Shown here: one piece after another, positions 19,238-25,988 of the stretch
Layout of the letters: each line of letters opens with the position of its first letter
How positions within the stretch are numbered: the stretch's first letter is position 1
Assembly (NCBI GenBank): GCA_964353935.1
Contig: CAYGXL010000016.1
Coordinates: 1-30,974 of the forward strand
DNA from: JAOUJD01 sp964353935
GTDB lineage: Bacteria > Pseudomonadota > Gammaproteobacteria > Burkholderiales > Burkholderiaceae_F
Direction: 5' to 3'
DNA length: 30,974 bases
Position numbers and translations under genes: made by a program
The notes under the pieces: model-generated
Databases searched by the model: none
Seen by the model: the letters and a program-made list of their open reading frames with translations, nothing else
Told to the model about the DNA's origin: nothing

Positions 19238-20691
19238 CCGGCCCCGGCATCATCGAGCGCGAGCAGCTCGTCGGCCAGCTGCGGGACGCGCGTTCGTGGG
19301 ACGTCCTCGTCATCGGCGGTGGCGCCACCGGACTCGGCATCGCGGTGGATGCCGCGGCGCGCGGCTATCGCACCGCCCTGATCGAAGCTCGCGATTTCTC
19401 CAGCGGCACGTCGAGCCGCAGCACGAAGCTCGTGCACGGCGGCGTGCGTTATCTCGCGCAGGGCAACGTTAAGCTCGTCCGCGAGGCCCTGGCCGAGCGT
19501 GCGCTGCTGCTCGCCAACGCGCCCGAGCTCGTGCACCCGCTCGAGTTCATCGTCCCCTGCTATCGCCTCTTCGAGCGCGAGTTCATGCGCATCGGCCTCG
19601 GCATGTACGACGCCCTGGCCGGACGGCGCGGGATCGGCGCGACCCGATGGCTGTCGAGCGCGGCGACGCGCAGCCACCTGCCCGGTGTCCGTTCCGCCGG
19701 ACTCCAGGGCGGAGTCGCGTACTGGGACGGGCAGTTCGACGATGCCCGCCTCGCCATCGCGCTGATGCGCACCGCGGTCGGACTCGGCGCCACCGTGCTG
19801 AACTATGTGCGCGTCGAACAGATCGCGGTCGACGGCGACCGCGTGCATCGCGTCGTCGCGGTCGACGACGAATCCGGCGAACGGTTCGAACTGCGGGCAA
19901 AGGCGGTGTTCAACGCCGCTGGCGTCTGGGTCGACGCGGTCCGTCGGCTCGCGGACGGCAACGCACACCCGCTCATCACGGTCAGCCGTGGCTCGCACAT
20001 CGTGCTCGACCGCCGATTCATGCCCGGCGAATCCGGCTTGATGATCCCGAAGACGCCCGACGGTCGCGTGCTGTTCGGCATTCCGTGGCACGGACGGCTC
20101 ATCGTCGGCACCACCGACGTCCCTGTCGACGGCCCGGCCTGGGATCCGAAACCGTCGGAGAGCGAGATCGAGTTCATTCTCGAAACAGCGCGCGGGTACC
20201 TGTCGACGCCGCCCTCGCGTGCCGATGTCCTGTCGGCCTTCGCCGGGCTGCGGCCGCTGTTCTCGCCGGGCGCCCACGGCGCCACCAGGACGATTTCCCG
20301 CGAGCACGCGATCGTCATCGAGCACGGCAACCTGCTGACCGTGACTGGCGGCAAGTGGACGACGTACCGCCGGATGGCGCTCGACGCGTTGGCGCAGGCG
20401 ACGCGGCGCGGGCTGCTCGACGAGCGGCCGTGCACCACCGAAAACCTGCGCCTGGCGATTGATCCGAGTCTCGAAACCGCGCATCAGGCGGCGGAGACCT
20501 CGGCCGCGCGCGGCGATGCGGCGGGGTTGCAGGCGTACCTGCGCCTCGCCGTCGAGCGGGAACAGGCGCGTCGTGCGGAGGACCTCCTCGCGCGCCGGCT
20601 GCGAGTCGGACTGCTGCAGGACGGCTTGATGGAACGGCTGCTTCCTGCCGCGACTGCGGCGCTGGGCGCCGCCCTTCCGTTACCCCGCTGA
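19234..20691 (+). CDS. glpD: Aerobic glycerol-3-phosphate dehydrogenase
   Basis: The protein has 485 residues from ATG 19234, which overlaps the glpK stop (ATGA); the frame opens earlier, but that part lies within glpK. GlpD oxidises glycerol 3-phosphate to dihydroxyacetone phosphate and passes electrons through FAD to quinone at the inner membrane. The FAD-binding fold has VLVIGGGATGLGIAVDA (GGGATG at 28-33) and the family signature EARDFSSGTSSRSTKLVHGG. Later blocks are VSRGSHIVLD, GRLIVGTTDVP and VTGGKWTTYRRMA. It is slightly shorter than E. coli GlpD (501) at the C terminus, within normal range. No strong terminator with a plus-strand U-tract follows; the convergent porin terminator lies 15 bases downstream. 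Confidence 0.97.
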   Translation: MTGPGIIEREQLVGQLRDARSWDVLVIGGGATGLGIAVDAAARGYRTALIEARDFSSGTSSRSTKLVHGGVRYLAQGNVKLVREALAERALLLANAPELVHPLEFIVPCYRLFEREFMRIGLGMYDALAGRRGIGATRWLSSAATRSHLPGVRSAGLQGGVAYWDGQFDDARLAIALMRTAVGLGATVLNYVRVEQIAVDGDRVHRVVAVDDESGERFELRAKAVFNAAGVWVDAVRRLADGNAHPLITVSRGSHIVLDRRFMPGESGLMIPKTPDGRVLFGIPWHGRLIVGTTDVPVDGPAWDPKPSESEIEFILETARGYLSTPPSRADVLSAFAGLRPLFSPGAHGATRTISREHAIVIEHGNLLTVTGGKWTTYRRMALDALAQATRRGLLDERPCTTENLRLAIDPSLETAHQAAETSAARGDAAGLQAYLRLAVEREQARRAEDLLARRLRVGLLQDGLMERLLPAATAALGAALPLPR

Positions 20692-20706
20692 TCAGCGAGA
20701 AGAACC

Positions 20707-20737
20707 AAAAAAAAGGCCGCTCCGAAGAGCGGCCTTT
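20707..20737 (-). terminator. Intrinsic terminator of the first porin
   Basis: AAAGGCCGCTC pairs with GAGCGGCCTTT around the loop CGAA, and on the minus strand it is followed by a run of U from the A-tract at 20707-20714. It lies 28 bases past the porin stop. On the plus strand the tail is poor, so it ends glpK-glpD transcripts only weakly. Confidence 0.9.
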
Positions 20738-20764
20738 CACAGTACGACTGGCTGTTCTTGTTGA

Positions 20765-21898
20765 TTAGAACAGGTGGCGGATACCGAACGTCAGCTGATT
20801 GTTGCCGAGGTCCGTCTTTGTCCGAACGTTGGCTGCGTTGGTTTCGAAGACCTCGCCATTCTTCTGCGAATAGTTTCCGTACAGGTTCGTACGGCGCGAC
20901 AGCGGGTACGTGTAGCCGATCGCCCAGACGTCCACGTCGCGCTCGCGCGTGACCAGCGGCGCCGTCGTGCTGCCGATCCGGAGCGAAACCGGGTCGCCGC
21001 TGCGATCCTGGTAGGAACCCAGCAGCTGGCCGCCGAACAGCGGAACCGTTACGCCCAACATAAACGAGTCAGCGTCCGCGCCCGCGTCGGGATTGATACC
21101 GATGCCCGACGTGAAGTAGACGTTGTCTTCCATGGCGTACGCGGCGTGCAGCTTGACAATCTTGAGGTCCCACGTGCCGCCGATCTGCAGATGCTTCTGG
21201 TCAGAGGCGTTAGCCGGAATTCCTGCCGCCGGCACACCCGCTTGCGCCGGGCCGACGATGTCGTACGTCACGGCGACCACGAACGGACCACCGCCCCACG
21301 CCGCGCCGAGCGCGATCGCGGTGTTGTTGTTGCTGCTGCCCGCCGCCTCAGCACCAGCCACGTTGAACGAGTACGCAGCGCCCCCGCGGAAGCCGGCCCA
21401 CGGACCGCCGACGACGGCGATGGTGTTGTCCACACGCAGCGCGCCGGCCGACGTAAACGTCGAACCCAGCGACGAGTCGCCAAAGCCGGTCACGAACGGA
21501 TCGATCTGGCCGAAGTAGTCGAACGAGCCGGTGCCCGACGAAAACGTGGCAATGCGGCCGGCGACCACGGCGACCTTCGCGGCATCCCACTGCAAGCCAG
21601 CCCAAGCCTGGCGACCGAACAGACGATTGCCTTGAAGACTCGTGCCTGAGTCGATGGCGTATCCAGCTTCCAGCGTGAAGATGGCGCTCATGCCGCCACC
21701 GAGCGCTTCGGAGCCACGCAGGCCGAAGCGGCTGCCCGACTGGTGGCCGCTGTTGATGCCGGTGATCGACGTGCCCGTGTCAGGGTCGTTGCGCTGGATG
21801 TTGACGTCCACGATGCCGTACAGGGTCACGTTCGATTGCGCGAAGGCGGCGCCCGAAAAGGCACCCATCAGCGCCAGCGCGATGAGACTTTTTTTCAT
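20765..21898 (-). CDS. General porin, OmpC-like (Gram-negative porin, betaproteobacterial type)
   Basis: The protein has 377 residues with a signal peptide (MKKSLIALALMGAFSGAAFA) and the mature start QSNVTLYGIVDVNI, the hallmark of Burkholderia/Bordetella porins. It ends in GIRHLF with the terminal Phe needed for BAM-mediated outer-membrane insertion. The GSRFGLRGSEALGGGMSAIFTLE block and FGRQAWAGL are conserved. It should form a trimeric 16-stranded barrel. The ribosome binding site AGGAGAG precedes the ATG by about eight bases. It is a paralogue of the adjacent porin on the same strand but lacks that gene's long inserted loop. A terminator follows it and a promoter candidate lies at 21985-22013. 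Confidence 0.95.
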   Translation of the reverse strand: MKKSLIALALMGAFSGAAFAQSNVTLYGIVDVNIQRNDPDTGTSITGINSGHQSGSRFGLRGSEALGGGMSAIFTLEAGYAIDSGTSLQGNRLFGRQAWAGLQWDAAKVAVVAGRIATFSSGTGSFDYFGQIDPFVTGFGDSSLGSTFTSAGALRVDNTIAVVGGPWAGFRGGAAYSFNVAGAEAAGSSNNNTAIALGAAWGGGPFVVAVTYDIVGPAQAGVPAAGIPANASDQKHLQIGGTWDLKIVKLHAAYAMEDNVYFTSGIGINPDAGADADSFMLGVTVPLFGGQLLGSYQDRSGDPVSLRIGSTTAPLVTRERDVDVWAIGYTYPLSRRTNLYGNYSQKNGEVFETNAANVRTKTDLGNNQLTFGIRHLF

Positions 21899-21934
21899 TC
21901 GAAGCTCTCCTAGCTAGTGTTGGGAATTCTTGTA

Positions 21935-21950
21935 CGCGGCGGCCGCCGCG
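21935..21950 (-). promoter_or_regulatory. 16-bp perfect palindrome in the first porin's leader
   Basis: CGCGGCGGCCGCCGCG is its own reverse complement and lies 37 bases upstream of the porin ATG, inside the predicted 5'-UTR. As RNA it could fold on itself only with a small loop; as DNA it could be a symmetric binding site. GC-rich sequence makes chance occurrence more likely. Confidence 0.3.
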
Positions 21951-21984
21951 CTTTGAGTCACTTCCCCGGAGGAAGCTGACGAGC

Positions 21985-22013
21985 ATTGTTCCATCCGGCC
22001 CGTGACAAGGCAA
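21985..22013 (-). promoter_or_regulatory. Promoter candidate of the first porin
   Basis: On the minus strand TTGCCT (4/6 match to -35) and AACAAT (4/6 match to -10) are separated by exactly 17 bases, predicting a leader of about 80 bases. This lies between the second porin's terminator and the first porin, consistent with separate transcription. The rest of the gap 21899-22116 shows no gene. Confidence 0.45.
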
Positions 22014-22071
22014 AGAATCGCGCTGAAAAGCCTCACAAATGCGCGGGGGCCTGTTGCTGTGGGGCAACAAA

Positions 22072-22103
22072 GAGAAACGGGGCGCCGAAGCGCCCCGTTT
22101 CTC
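22072..22103 (-). terminator. Terminator of the second porin
   Basis: GAGAAACGGGGCGC pairs over all 14 bases with GCGCCCCGTTTCTC around the loop CGAA. The minus-strand tail is moderately U-rich (TTTGTTG). It begins 14 bases after the second porin's stop. Confidence 0.8.
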
Positions 22104-22116
22104 ACGATGCGGAAGC

Positions 22117-23219
22117 CTAGAACGTGTGGCGCACGCCTAACTGAAACGCCGTCGCGTCCTCGCCGAAGCCGGTCGTCCAGCCGGTCGTGTAACCGGCCGA
22201 CGAGAGGCTCATGCGCGACTGGTCGCTGTTCTTCATGAACGCTGCCACGCCATACAGCGCCGTGCGGCGGGAGAAGTTGTAGAAGTANNNNNNNNNNNNN
22301 NNNNNNNNNNNNNNNNNNNNNNNNNNNNNNNNNNNNNNNNNNNNNNNNNNNNNNNNNNNNNNNNNNNNNNNNNNNNNNNNNNNNNNNCGTACGGGACGAC
22401 GTTGGTGCGGTTGTAGGCGAAGCCCACGCCCCAGTTCGACGTGTTGTACTGGATGTTGCCGCCCATGAAGTCGTCGCCATCCGTCGGATCGGTGGTGCGC
22501 TCGGTGCGGAGGCCCTCGGACCCGCCGAAACCGTACATCAGCGAGAGCGTGAAGCCCTTCAGCTCGGCACGGTACTGCAACGCGTTGTTGGCCCGGATCT
22601 GCGGCGTGTTGTATCCCTGACCGAACTGCAGCGCGGTCTGGTCACCCAGCACCGAGTACTTGTTGATGATTTCGTAGGCCGGCGTGTACTGGCGGCCGCC
22701 GATGACAGCGCCGACCGGGGTCACCAGACCCGCATAGGCTTGGCGGTCGAACAGCGCGCCGGCAGAGTTCACGGTCGTGAGCTGCTGGAGCAGCCCGTTG
22801 TTGACTGCGTTCATCGCGCCAACCACCTGCGCCGTTGTACCCGCGATGACCGCCGGCGGGGTGCCAGGAGGGAAAGGAATGGGGGTCGCGAGACCGACTC
22901 CTGGGCACACGGCGTTCGCGGTCGATCCGGCCGGACGGCACCAGTACATCGAATCGTTGTGGGTCACCGTGCCGGTGTCGATGCTGAACCGGCTCTCGAG
23001 CGTGAAGATAGCGCTGTAGCCGCCGCCGAGCACCTCCGTGCCGCGTAAGCCCCAGCGCGAACCCTGCGAAATACCGCTTGCCAGGCGCGTCGAGTTCAAG
23101 CTGCCGACGTCGAGGTACTCCACGCCGACGTCGACGATGCCGTAGAGGGTCACGTTCGATTGTGCGAAGGCGGTCGGGAACGCGAACGCAAGCGCAACGG
23201 CCAACAAGCTTTTACGCAT
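22117..23219 (-). CDS. Second general porin, interrupted by an assembly gap
   Basis: The frame starts at ATG 23219 after the ribosome binding site AGGAGA, with signal peptide KSLLAVALAFAFPTAFA and mature start QSNVTLYGIVDVGVEYL. It reads 277 residues to the N run. Beyond the N run, in a different frame, the porin C terminus is clear: YFYNFSRRTALYGVAAF ... EDATAFQLGVRHTF and TAG at 22117-22119, ending in Phe. The frame change shows only that 100 N is not the true gap length (an intact gene needs a length of 2 modulo 3). Compared with its neighbour it has an extra segment of about 70 residues (86-155) with Cys94 and Cys105, rich in Pro, Gly and Val, probably an extracellular loop. Confidence 0.9.
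22288..22387. other. Assembly gap (100 N) inside the second porin
   Basis: Exactly 100 undetermined bases, a usual scaffold placeholder. The flanking frames show that the true length is not 100 if the porin is intact. Confidence 0.98.
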
Positions 23220-23251
23220 GGGGTGTCTCTCCTGGCTCTTTTGGTTTTCGA

Positions 23252-23316
23252 CGCGGGATTACCCCGCGAACGGTGGGAGAATAGCTCCGACATTCCGACG
23301 GGCGCTTCTGCGCCCG
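23252..23316. other. Two hairpins in the divergent gap between the second porin and coq7
   Basis: CGCGGG and CCCGCG pair around ATTAC (23252-23268), and CGGGCGC and GCGCCCG pair around TTCT (23299-23316). The gap 23220-23350 must hold the promoters of both genes, but I found no convincing -35/-10 pair. The second hairpin would lie in the coq7 leader, 35 bases before its start. Confidence 0.4.
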
Positions 23317-23350
23317 CACAACCCTCTTGCTCGCGTCAGTTTTCCGCAAC

Positions 23351-23989
23351 ATGGCTCAATCTCCCAGTAGTCCGGTCGACCAATTTATCGCCGCCGCCGA
23401 TCGAGCGTTGCGCACGTTGGCGGCGACTCCGGCGGCATCACGCCCGTCGCCCGCTGGTCGAGTGAGCGAGCCCAGGCCTCTTACCGATGACGAAGCCCGG
23501 GAAGCCGTCGCGCTGATGCGCGTGAATCACGTCGGAGAGGTGTGCGCACAGGCCCTGTACGACGCCCAGGCCCTGGCTGCGCGCAGCCCCGAACTGCGGG
23601 CGATGTTCGAGCAGGCCGCCCGCGAGGAAGCGGACCACCTTGCGTGGACGGAAGAGCGCATCCGCGAACTGGGTGGCCGGACCAGCCTGCTCAACCCGCT
23701 CTGGTACGGAGGCGCATTCGCGATCGGCCTGGCTGCCGCGCGCATCGGCGACCGCGCAAGCCTCGGATTCATGGCGGAAACCGAGCGCCAGGTCGAGCAG
23801 CACCTGCAGGGACATCTCGAGCGGCTTCCGGAGAGCGATGCGGCGTCGCGCGCGATCGTTGCCCAGATGAAGGACGACGAGGTGCGGCACGCCGACACGG
23901 CCACGGCGCTCGGCGGAGCGGAACTGCCCTTGCCCGTCCGGATGGCGATGCGGCTGGCCGCACGCGTCATGACGCGAACCGCTCGCTAC
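23351..23989 (+). CDS. coq7: Ubiquinone-biosynthesis hydroxylase Coq7 (last residues in assembly gap)
   Basis: From ATG 23351 the frame gives 213 residues and reaches the N run just after VMTRTARY, where Coq7 proteins normally end, so only a few residues and the stop are missing. Coq7 is the di-iron monooxygenase that hydroxylates 2-polyprenyl-3-methyl-6-methoxy-1,4-benzoquinol at the membrane. Two repeated ligand sets are visible: Glu63 (NHVGEVCAQ), Glu93 and His96 (EEADH), then Glu145 (AETERQVEQH), Glu177 and His180 (KDDEVRHAD). The N-terminal 40 residues are variable, as usual. It is divergent from the second porin and convergent with the osmC gene. Confidence 0.95.
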
Positions 23990-24089
23990 NNNNNNNNNNN
24001 NNNNNNNNNNNNNNNNNNNNNNNNNNNNNNNNNNNNNNNNNNNNNNNNNNNNNNNNNNNNNNNNNNNNNNNNNNNNNNNNNNNNNNNNN
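23990..24089. other. Assembly gap (100 N) between coq7 and osmC
   Basis: Exactly 100 undetermined bases. It should contain the coq7 stop and roughly the last 25-30 codons of the convergent osmC gene, so the real distance is probably near or above 100 bases. Confidence 0.98.
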
Positions 24090-24475
24090 TGTGACAACTG
24101 AACGGCCCGCAGCACGGTTTCGCGGCTCAGGTTGCGGCCACGGACGATGAACTTCATCGCAATCCGGGTGAAGACCTTCGGGTCGCTCTCGGCCCGCTCC
24201 GCCTGGACCTCGACTTCGCAGCCGCGAACGTCGTGCCGCCCGCGCTTGAGGATCAGCACGACGTCGTAGGCCGTGCAGCCGCCGGTGCCCAGCAGCACCA
24301 TCTCCATCGGACGGGCAGCCAGATTGTTCCCGCCGCCCTCAGGTGCGCCGTCCATTGCGACGAGGTGACCGCTGCCGGTGCGGGCGATGAAACTCATTCC
24401 TTCGCCGGTCCATCTGACGCTGCATTCCACTGTCACTTCCTCCAAAGGCGCCGCGGTGGGTCCGAAATGTGACAT
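24090..24475 (-). CDS. OsmC-family protein, YhfA type (C terminus in assembly gap)
   Basis: About 128 residues are readable from ATG 24475. The sequence follows E. coli YhfA closely: VRWTGEGMSFIARTGSGH, MDGAPEGGGNN, ARPMEMVLLGTGGCTAYDVV and LKRGRHDVRGCEVEV, then FVRTRI-like and VRGRNLSRETVLRAVQLS before the N run. The cysteine in GGCTAYD is the first redox Cys of OsmC folds; the second (KYCS in YhfA) would be in the gap. OsmC/Ohr proteins reduce hydroperoxides, but YhfA-type members have no settled substrate. In Burkholderiales this gene is commonly next to rplM, as here. No Shine-Dalgarno is evident. Confidence 0.9.
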
Positions 24476-24592
24476 GCCGAGGGGTCACTCTAGAGACCCC
24501 GGGGACGGCCTTCCCGACGGTAAGTATCTGAACGCAAAAGAAAAGCCAACAGGCCGCGCAGAGGTCATTGTAAAACGGCCCGCTTTTCGACC

Positions 24593-24621
24593 TTGCAACG
24601 CAGCATTCCCGCTCTCATACT
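24593..24621 (+). promoter_or_regulatory. Promoter candidate of the small RNA
   Basis: TTGCAA (24593-24598) and CATACT (24616-24621) each match 4 of 6 consensus bases and are separated by exactly 17 bases. The predicted start is at about 24628-24630, immediately before the first hairpin of the RNA. The stretch 24476-24592 between osmC and this promoter contains only a GGGGTC/GACCCC inverted repeat (24481-24500) and no gene. Confidence 0.55.
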
Positions 24622-24628
24622 GCTTCTC

Positions 24629-24716
24629 GACGGGCACCTCGGTGCCCAACCGATGTCTCCTCCACCCTCCTTTAGGTGGATTCGGCCCGGCCCTTCAGGA
24701 CCGGGCCAATTTTTTT
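24629..24716 (+). ncRNA. Candidate small RNA with an anti-Shine-Dalgarno hairpin loop
   Basis: A transcript of about 88 bases is predicted between the promoter at 24593-24621 and the terminator at 24684-24716. It would fold into three hairpins in a row. The first is GGGCAC/GTGCCC with loop CTCG (24632-24647). The second is TCCACC/GGTGGA with the eight-base loop CTCCTTTA (24661-24680). The third is the terminator stem GGCCCGG/CCGGGCC. The second loop copies the anti-Shine-Dalgarno end of 16S rRNA (CCUCCUUU), and another CTCCTCC lies just before it, so it could pair with ribosome binding sites. From memory, abundant or toxic betaproteobacterial small RNAs with such motifs have been described. 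The stretch has no plausible gene on either strand. Confidence 0.6.
24684..24716 (+). terminator. Intrinsic terminator of the small RNA
   Basis: GGCCCGG (24684-24690) and CCGGGCC (24701-24707) pair across a 10-base interior, followed by AA and seven T. No plus-strand gene reaches it without passing coq7, the gap and the antisense osmC gene, so its natural client is a transcript started at about 24629. Confidence 0.8.
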
Positions 24717-24721
24717 GCGGC

Positions 24722-24751
24722 TTGCGTCGCAACCCCTTGAGCGAATAAACT
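24722..24751 (+). promoter_or_regulatory. Promoter candidate of rplM-rpsI
   Basis: TTGCGT (24722-24727) and TAAACT (24746-24751) are 18 bases apart, directly after the small-RNA terminator. The predicted leader to rplM is about 165 bases long. Confidence 0.5.
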
Positions 24752-24856
24752 TTAGGGCTTTCCGCGTGCTTGCTGCCGATCGGACCGACTCGCGTCGTTC
24801 GGCTTTGCACGAAGGCCAATCCGGCCCGGCGCGGAGTTCTGTCCGTCATTGATGCG

Positions 24857-24906
24857 GCGGTGCAAGAAGCACCGCAGATCGGTTGGCGACACGGCGCTGA
24901 GGCGCC
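24857..24906 (+). promoter_or_regulatory. rplM leader hairpins, possible autoregulatory site
   Basis: GCGGTGC and GCACCGC pair around AAGAA (24857-24875), and GGCGC and GCGCC pair around TGAG (24893-24906), the latter only 18 bases before the ATG. L13 is known to control its own operon in E. coli through the mRNA leader. These stems are candidate binding structures here, by position only. Confidence 0.4.
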
Positions 24907-24924
24907 TTTGCCTGGATGAATGCC

Positions 24925-25353
24925 ATGAAGACCTTTTCTGCCAAGCACCACGAAGTCAAGCGCGACTGGCTGCTCGTCGACGCCAGCGACAAGGTGCTGG
25001 GGCGCCTTGCGAGCCAGATCGCGCTGCGTCTGCGCGGCAAGCACAAGCCCGAGTACACGCCACACGTCGACACCGGCGACTTCATCGTCGTCGTCAATGC
25101 GTCCAAGCTGCGCGTGACCGGCAGCAAGGACGAGAACAAGATCTACTACCGCCACAGCGGCTATCCCGGCGGCGTGTACGAGACCACCTTCGGCAAGATG
25201 CAGGATCGGTTCCCGGGGCGCGCGCTGCAGATGGCGGTCAAGGGCATGCTGCCGAAGGGACCGCTCGGCTACGCGATGATCAAGAAACTGAAGATCTACG
25301 CGGAGGGCCAGCATCCCCACACCGCGCAGCAACCCAAATCGCTCGAGATCTGA
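24925..25353 (+). CDS. rplM: 50S ribosomal protein L13
   Basis: The protein has 142 residues, exactly the length of E. coli L13, from ATG 24925 (MKTFSAKHHEVKRDWLLVDA). An in-frame ATG at 24916 would add three residues. Conserved blocks are VLGRLASQIALRLRGKHKPEY, TPHVDTGDFIVVVNA, IYYRHSGYPGG and AVKGMLPKGPLG. L13 is an early-assembly protein of the large subunit. rpsI follows after eight bases in the standard operon. A separate promoter and long leader precede it. Confidence 0.98.
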   Translation: MKTFSAKHHEVKRDWLLVDASDKVLGRLASQIALRLRGKHKPEYTPHVDTGDFIVVVNASKLRVTGSKDENKIYYRHSGYPGGVYETTFGKMQDRFPGRALQMAVKGMLPKGPLGYAMIKKLKIYAEGQHPHTAQQPKSLEI

Positions 25354-25361
25354 GAGACGAC

Positions 25362-25754
25362 ATGATCGGCAATTACAACTACGGAACGGGTCGCCGCAAG
25401 AGCTCGGTCGCGCGCGTCTTCATGAAGCGTGGCAAGGGCGAGATCCTCATCAACGGCCGCTCGATCGACACGTACTTCCAGCGTGAGACGGGTCGCATGA
25501 TCGCGCGCCAGCCACTCGAACTGACGAACCACAAGGACACCTTCGACGTCCTGGTGAACGTCCACGGCGGCGGCGAGTCCGGCCAGGCTGGTGCCGTGCG
25601 CCACGGCATCACGCGCGCCCTGATCGACTACGACGCAACGCTGAAGCCCGTGCTGTCGAACGCGGGCCTGGTGACGCGCGACGCGCGGGAAGTCGAGCGC
25701 AAGAAAGTCGGCTTCCGCAAGGCGCGTCGCCGCAAGCAGTTCTCGAAGCGCTAA
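25362..25754 (+). CDS. rpsI: 30S ribosomal protein S9
   Basis: The protein has 130 residues, as in E. coli. The N terminus NYNYGTGRRKSSVARVF, the central VHGGGESGQAGAVRHGI and the basic C-terminal tail KARRRKQFSKR, which reaches the P-site tRNA in the ribosome, are all present. It is translated from ATG 25362, eight bases after the rplM stop, with a short GAGAG ribosome binding site. Confidence 0.98.
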   Translation: MIGNYNYGTGRRKSSVARVFMKRGKGEILINGRSIDTYFQRETGRMIARQPLELTNHKDTFDVLVNVHGGGESGQAGAVRHGITRALIDYDATLKPVLSNAGLVTRDAREVERKKVGFRKARRRKQFSKR

Positions 25755-25767
25755 CGGTTGTTTCCGG

Positions 25768-25789
25768 GCAGCGCGATTCGTCGCGCTGC
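25768..25789 (+). other. Hairpin after rpsI
   Basis: GCAGCGCGA and TCGCGCTGC pair perfectly around TTCG, 13 bases past the stop. There is no U-tract, so it is more likely a 3'-end stabiliser or processing site than a full intrinsic terminator. Termination may occur at the hairpin 25903-25937. Confidence 0.45.
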
Positions 25790-25882
25790 TCCGAAGACGC
25801 CGAGGGCTTAGTCCGTCCGGTGTGCCCCCTTTCAGGGGATGCAGTGGGCCGCTCGGGCGTGGATGGTCGAACATCGCCCGCC

Positions 25883-25888
25883 TATACT
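25883..25888 (+). promoter_or_regulatory. -10 element upstream of the DUF6776-like gene
   Basis: TATACT matches 5 of 6 consensus bases and would start transcription at about 25895. No matching -35 was found at 16-18 bases. A terminator-like hairpin follows within ten bases of that start, giving either an attenuated leader or a very short RNA. Confidence 0.45.
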
Positions 25889-25902
25889 CGCCGCAGAACA
25901 AG

Positions 25903-25937
25903 AGGCCGCTCTCCAAGGCTTGCACGAGCGGCCTTTT
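25903..25937 (+). terminator. Intrinsic terminator or attenuator between rpsI and the DUF6776-like gene
   Basis: AGGCCGCTC (25903-25911) and GAGCGGCCT (25926-25934) pair across a 14-base loop and are followed by TTTCATTT. It can end rplM-rpsI transcripts about 150 bases after rpsI. It also lies just downstream of a -10 element, so it may attenuate the next gene. Confidence 0.75.
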
Positions 25938-25952
25938 CATTTGTCTGCTCCA

Positions 25953-25971
25953 CCGCGATGGGTCATCGCGG
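25953..25971 (+). promoter_or_regulatory. 8-bp hairpin in the leader of the DUF6776-like gene
   Basis: CCGCGATG and CATCGCGG pair perfectly around GGT, ending 17 bases before the ATG at 25989. It could limit ribosome access or form an alternative to the preceding terminator, although the two stems do not share bases. Confidence 0.4.
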
Positions 25972-25988
25972 CCGGAAAACGAGTCCCG

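Noticed and set aside
22233..22287. Apparent frameshift and odd C terminus of the second porin
   Set aside because: It arises from reading through the 100-N placeholder; in another frame the normal porin end (VRHTF) is present.
22717..22733. Near-palindrome GGGGTCACCAGACCC resembling the uvrA repeat
   Set aside because: It is imperfect and fully explained as porin coding sequence (GLVTPVG).
24485..24649. 54-codon minus-strand frame with TTG start behind an excellent GGAGGAG sequence, leading to osmC
   Set aside because: Codon third positions are not GC-rich as in real genes here, and the SD-like sequence is the complement of the anti-SD loop of the plus-strand RNA, which has the better promoter and terminator. 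It remains the main alternative reading of the region.
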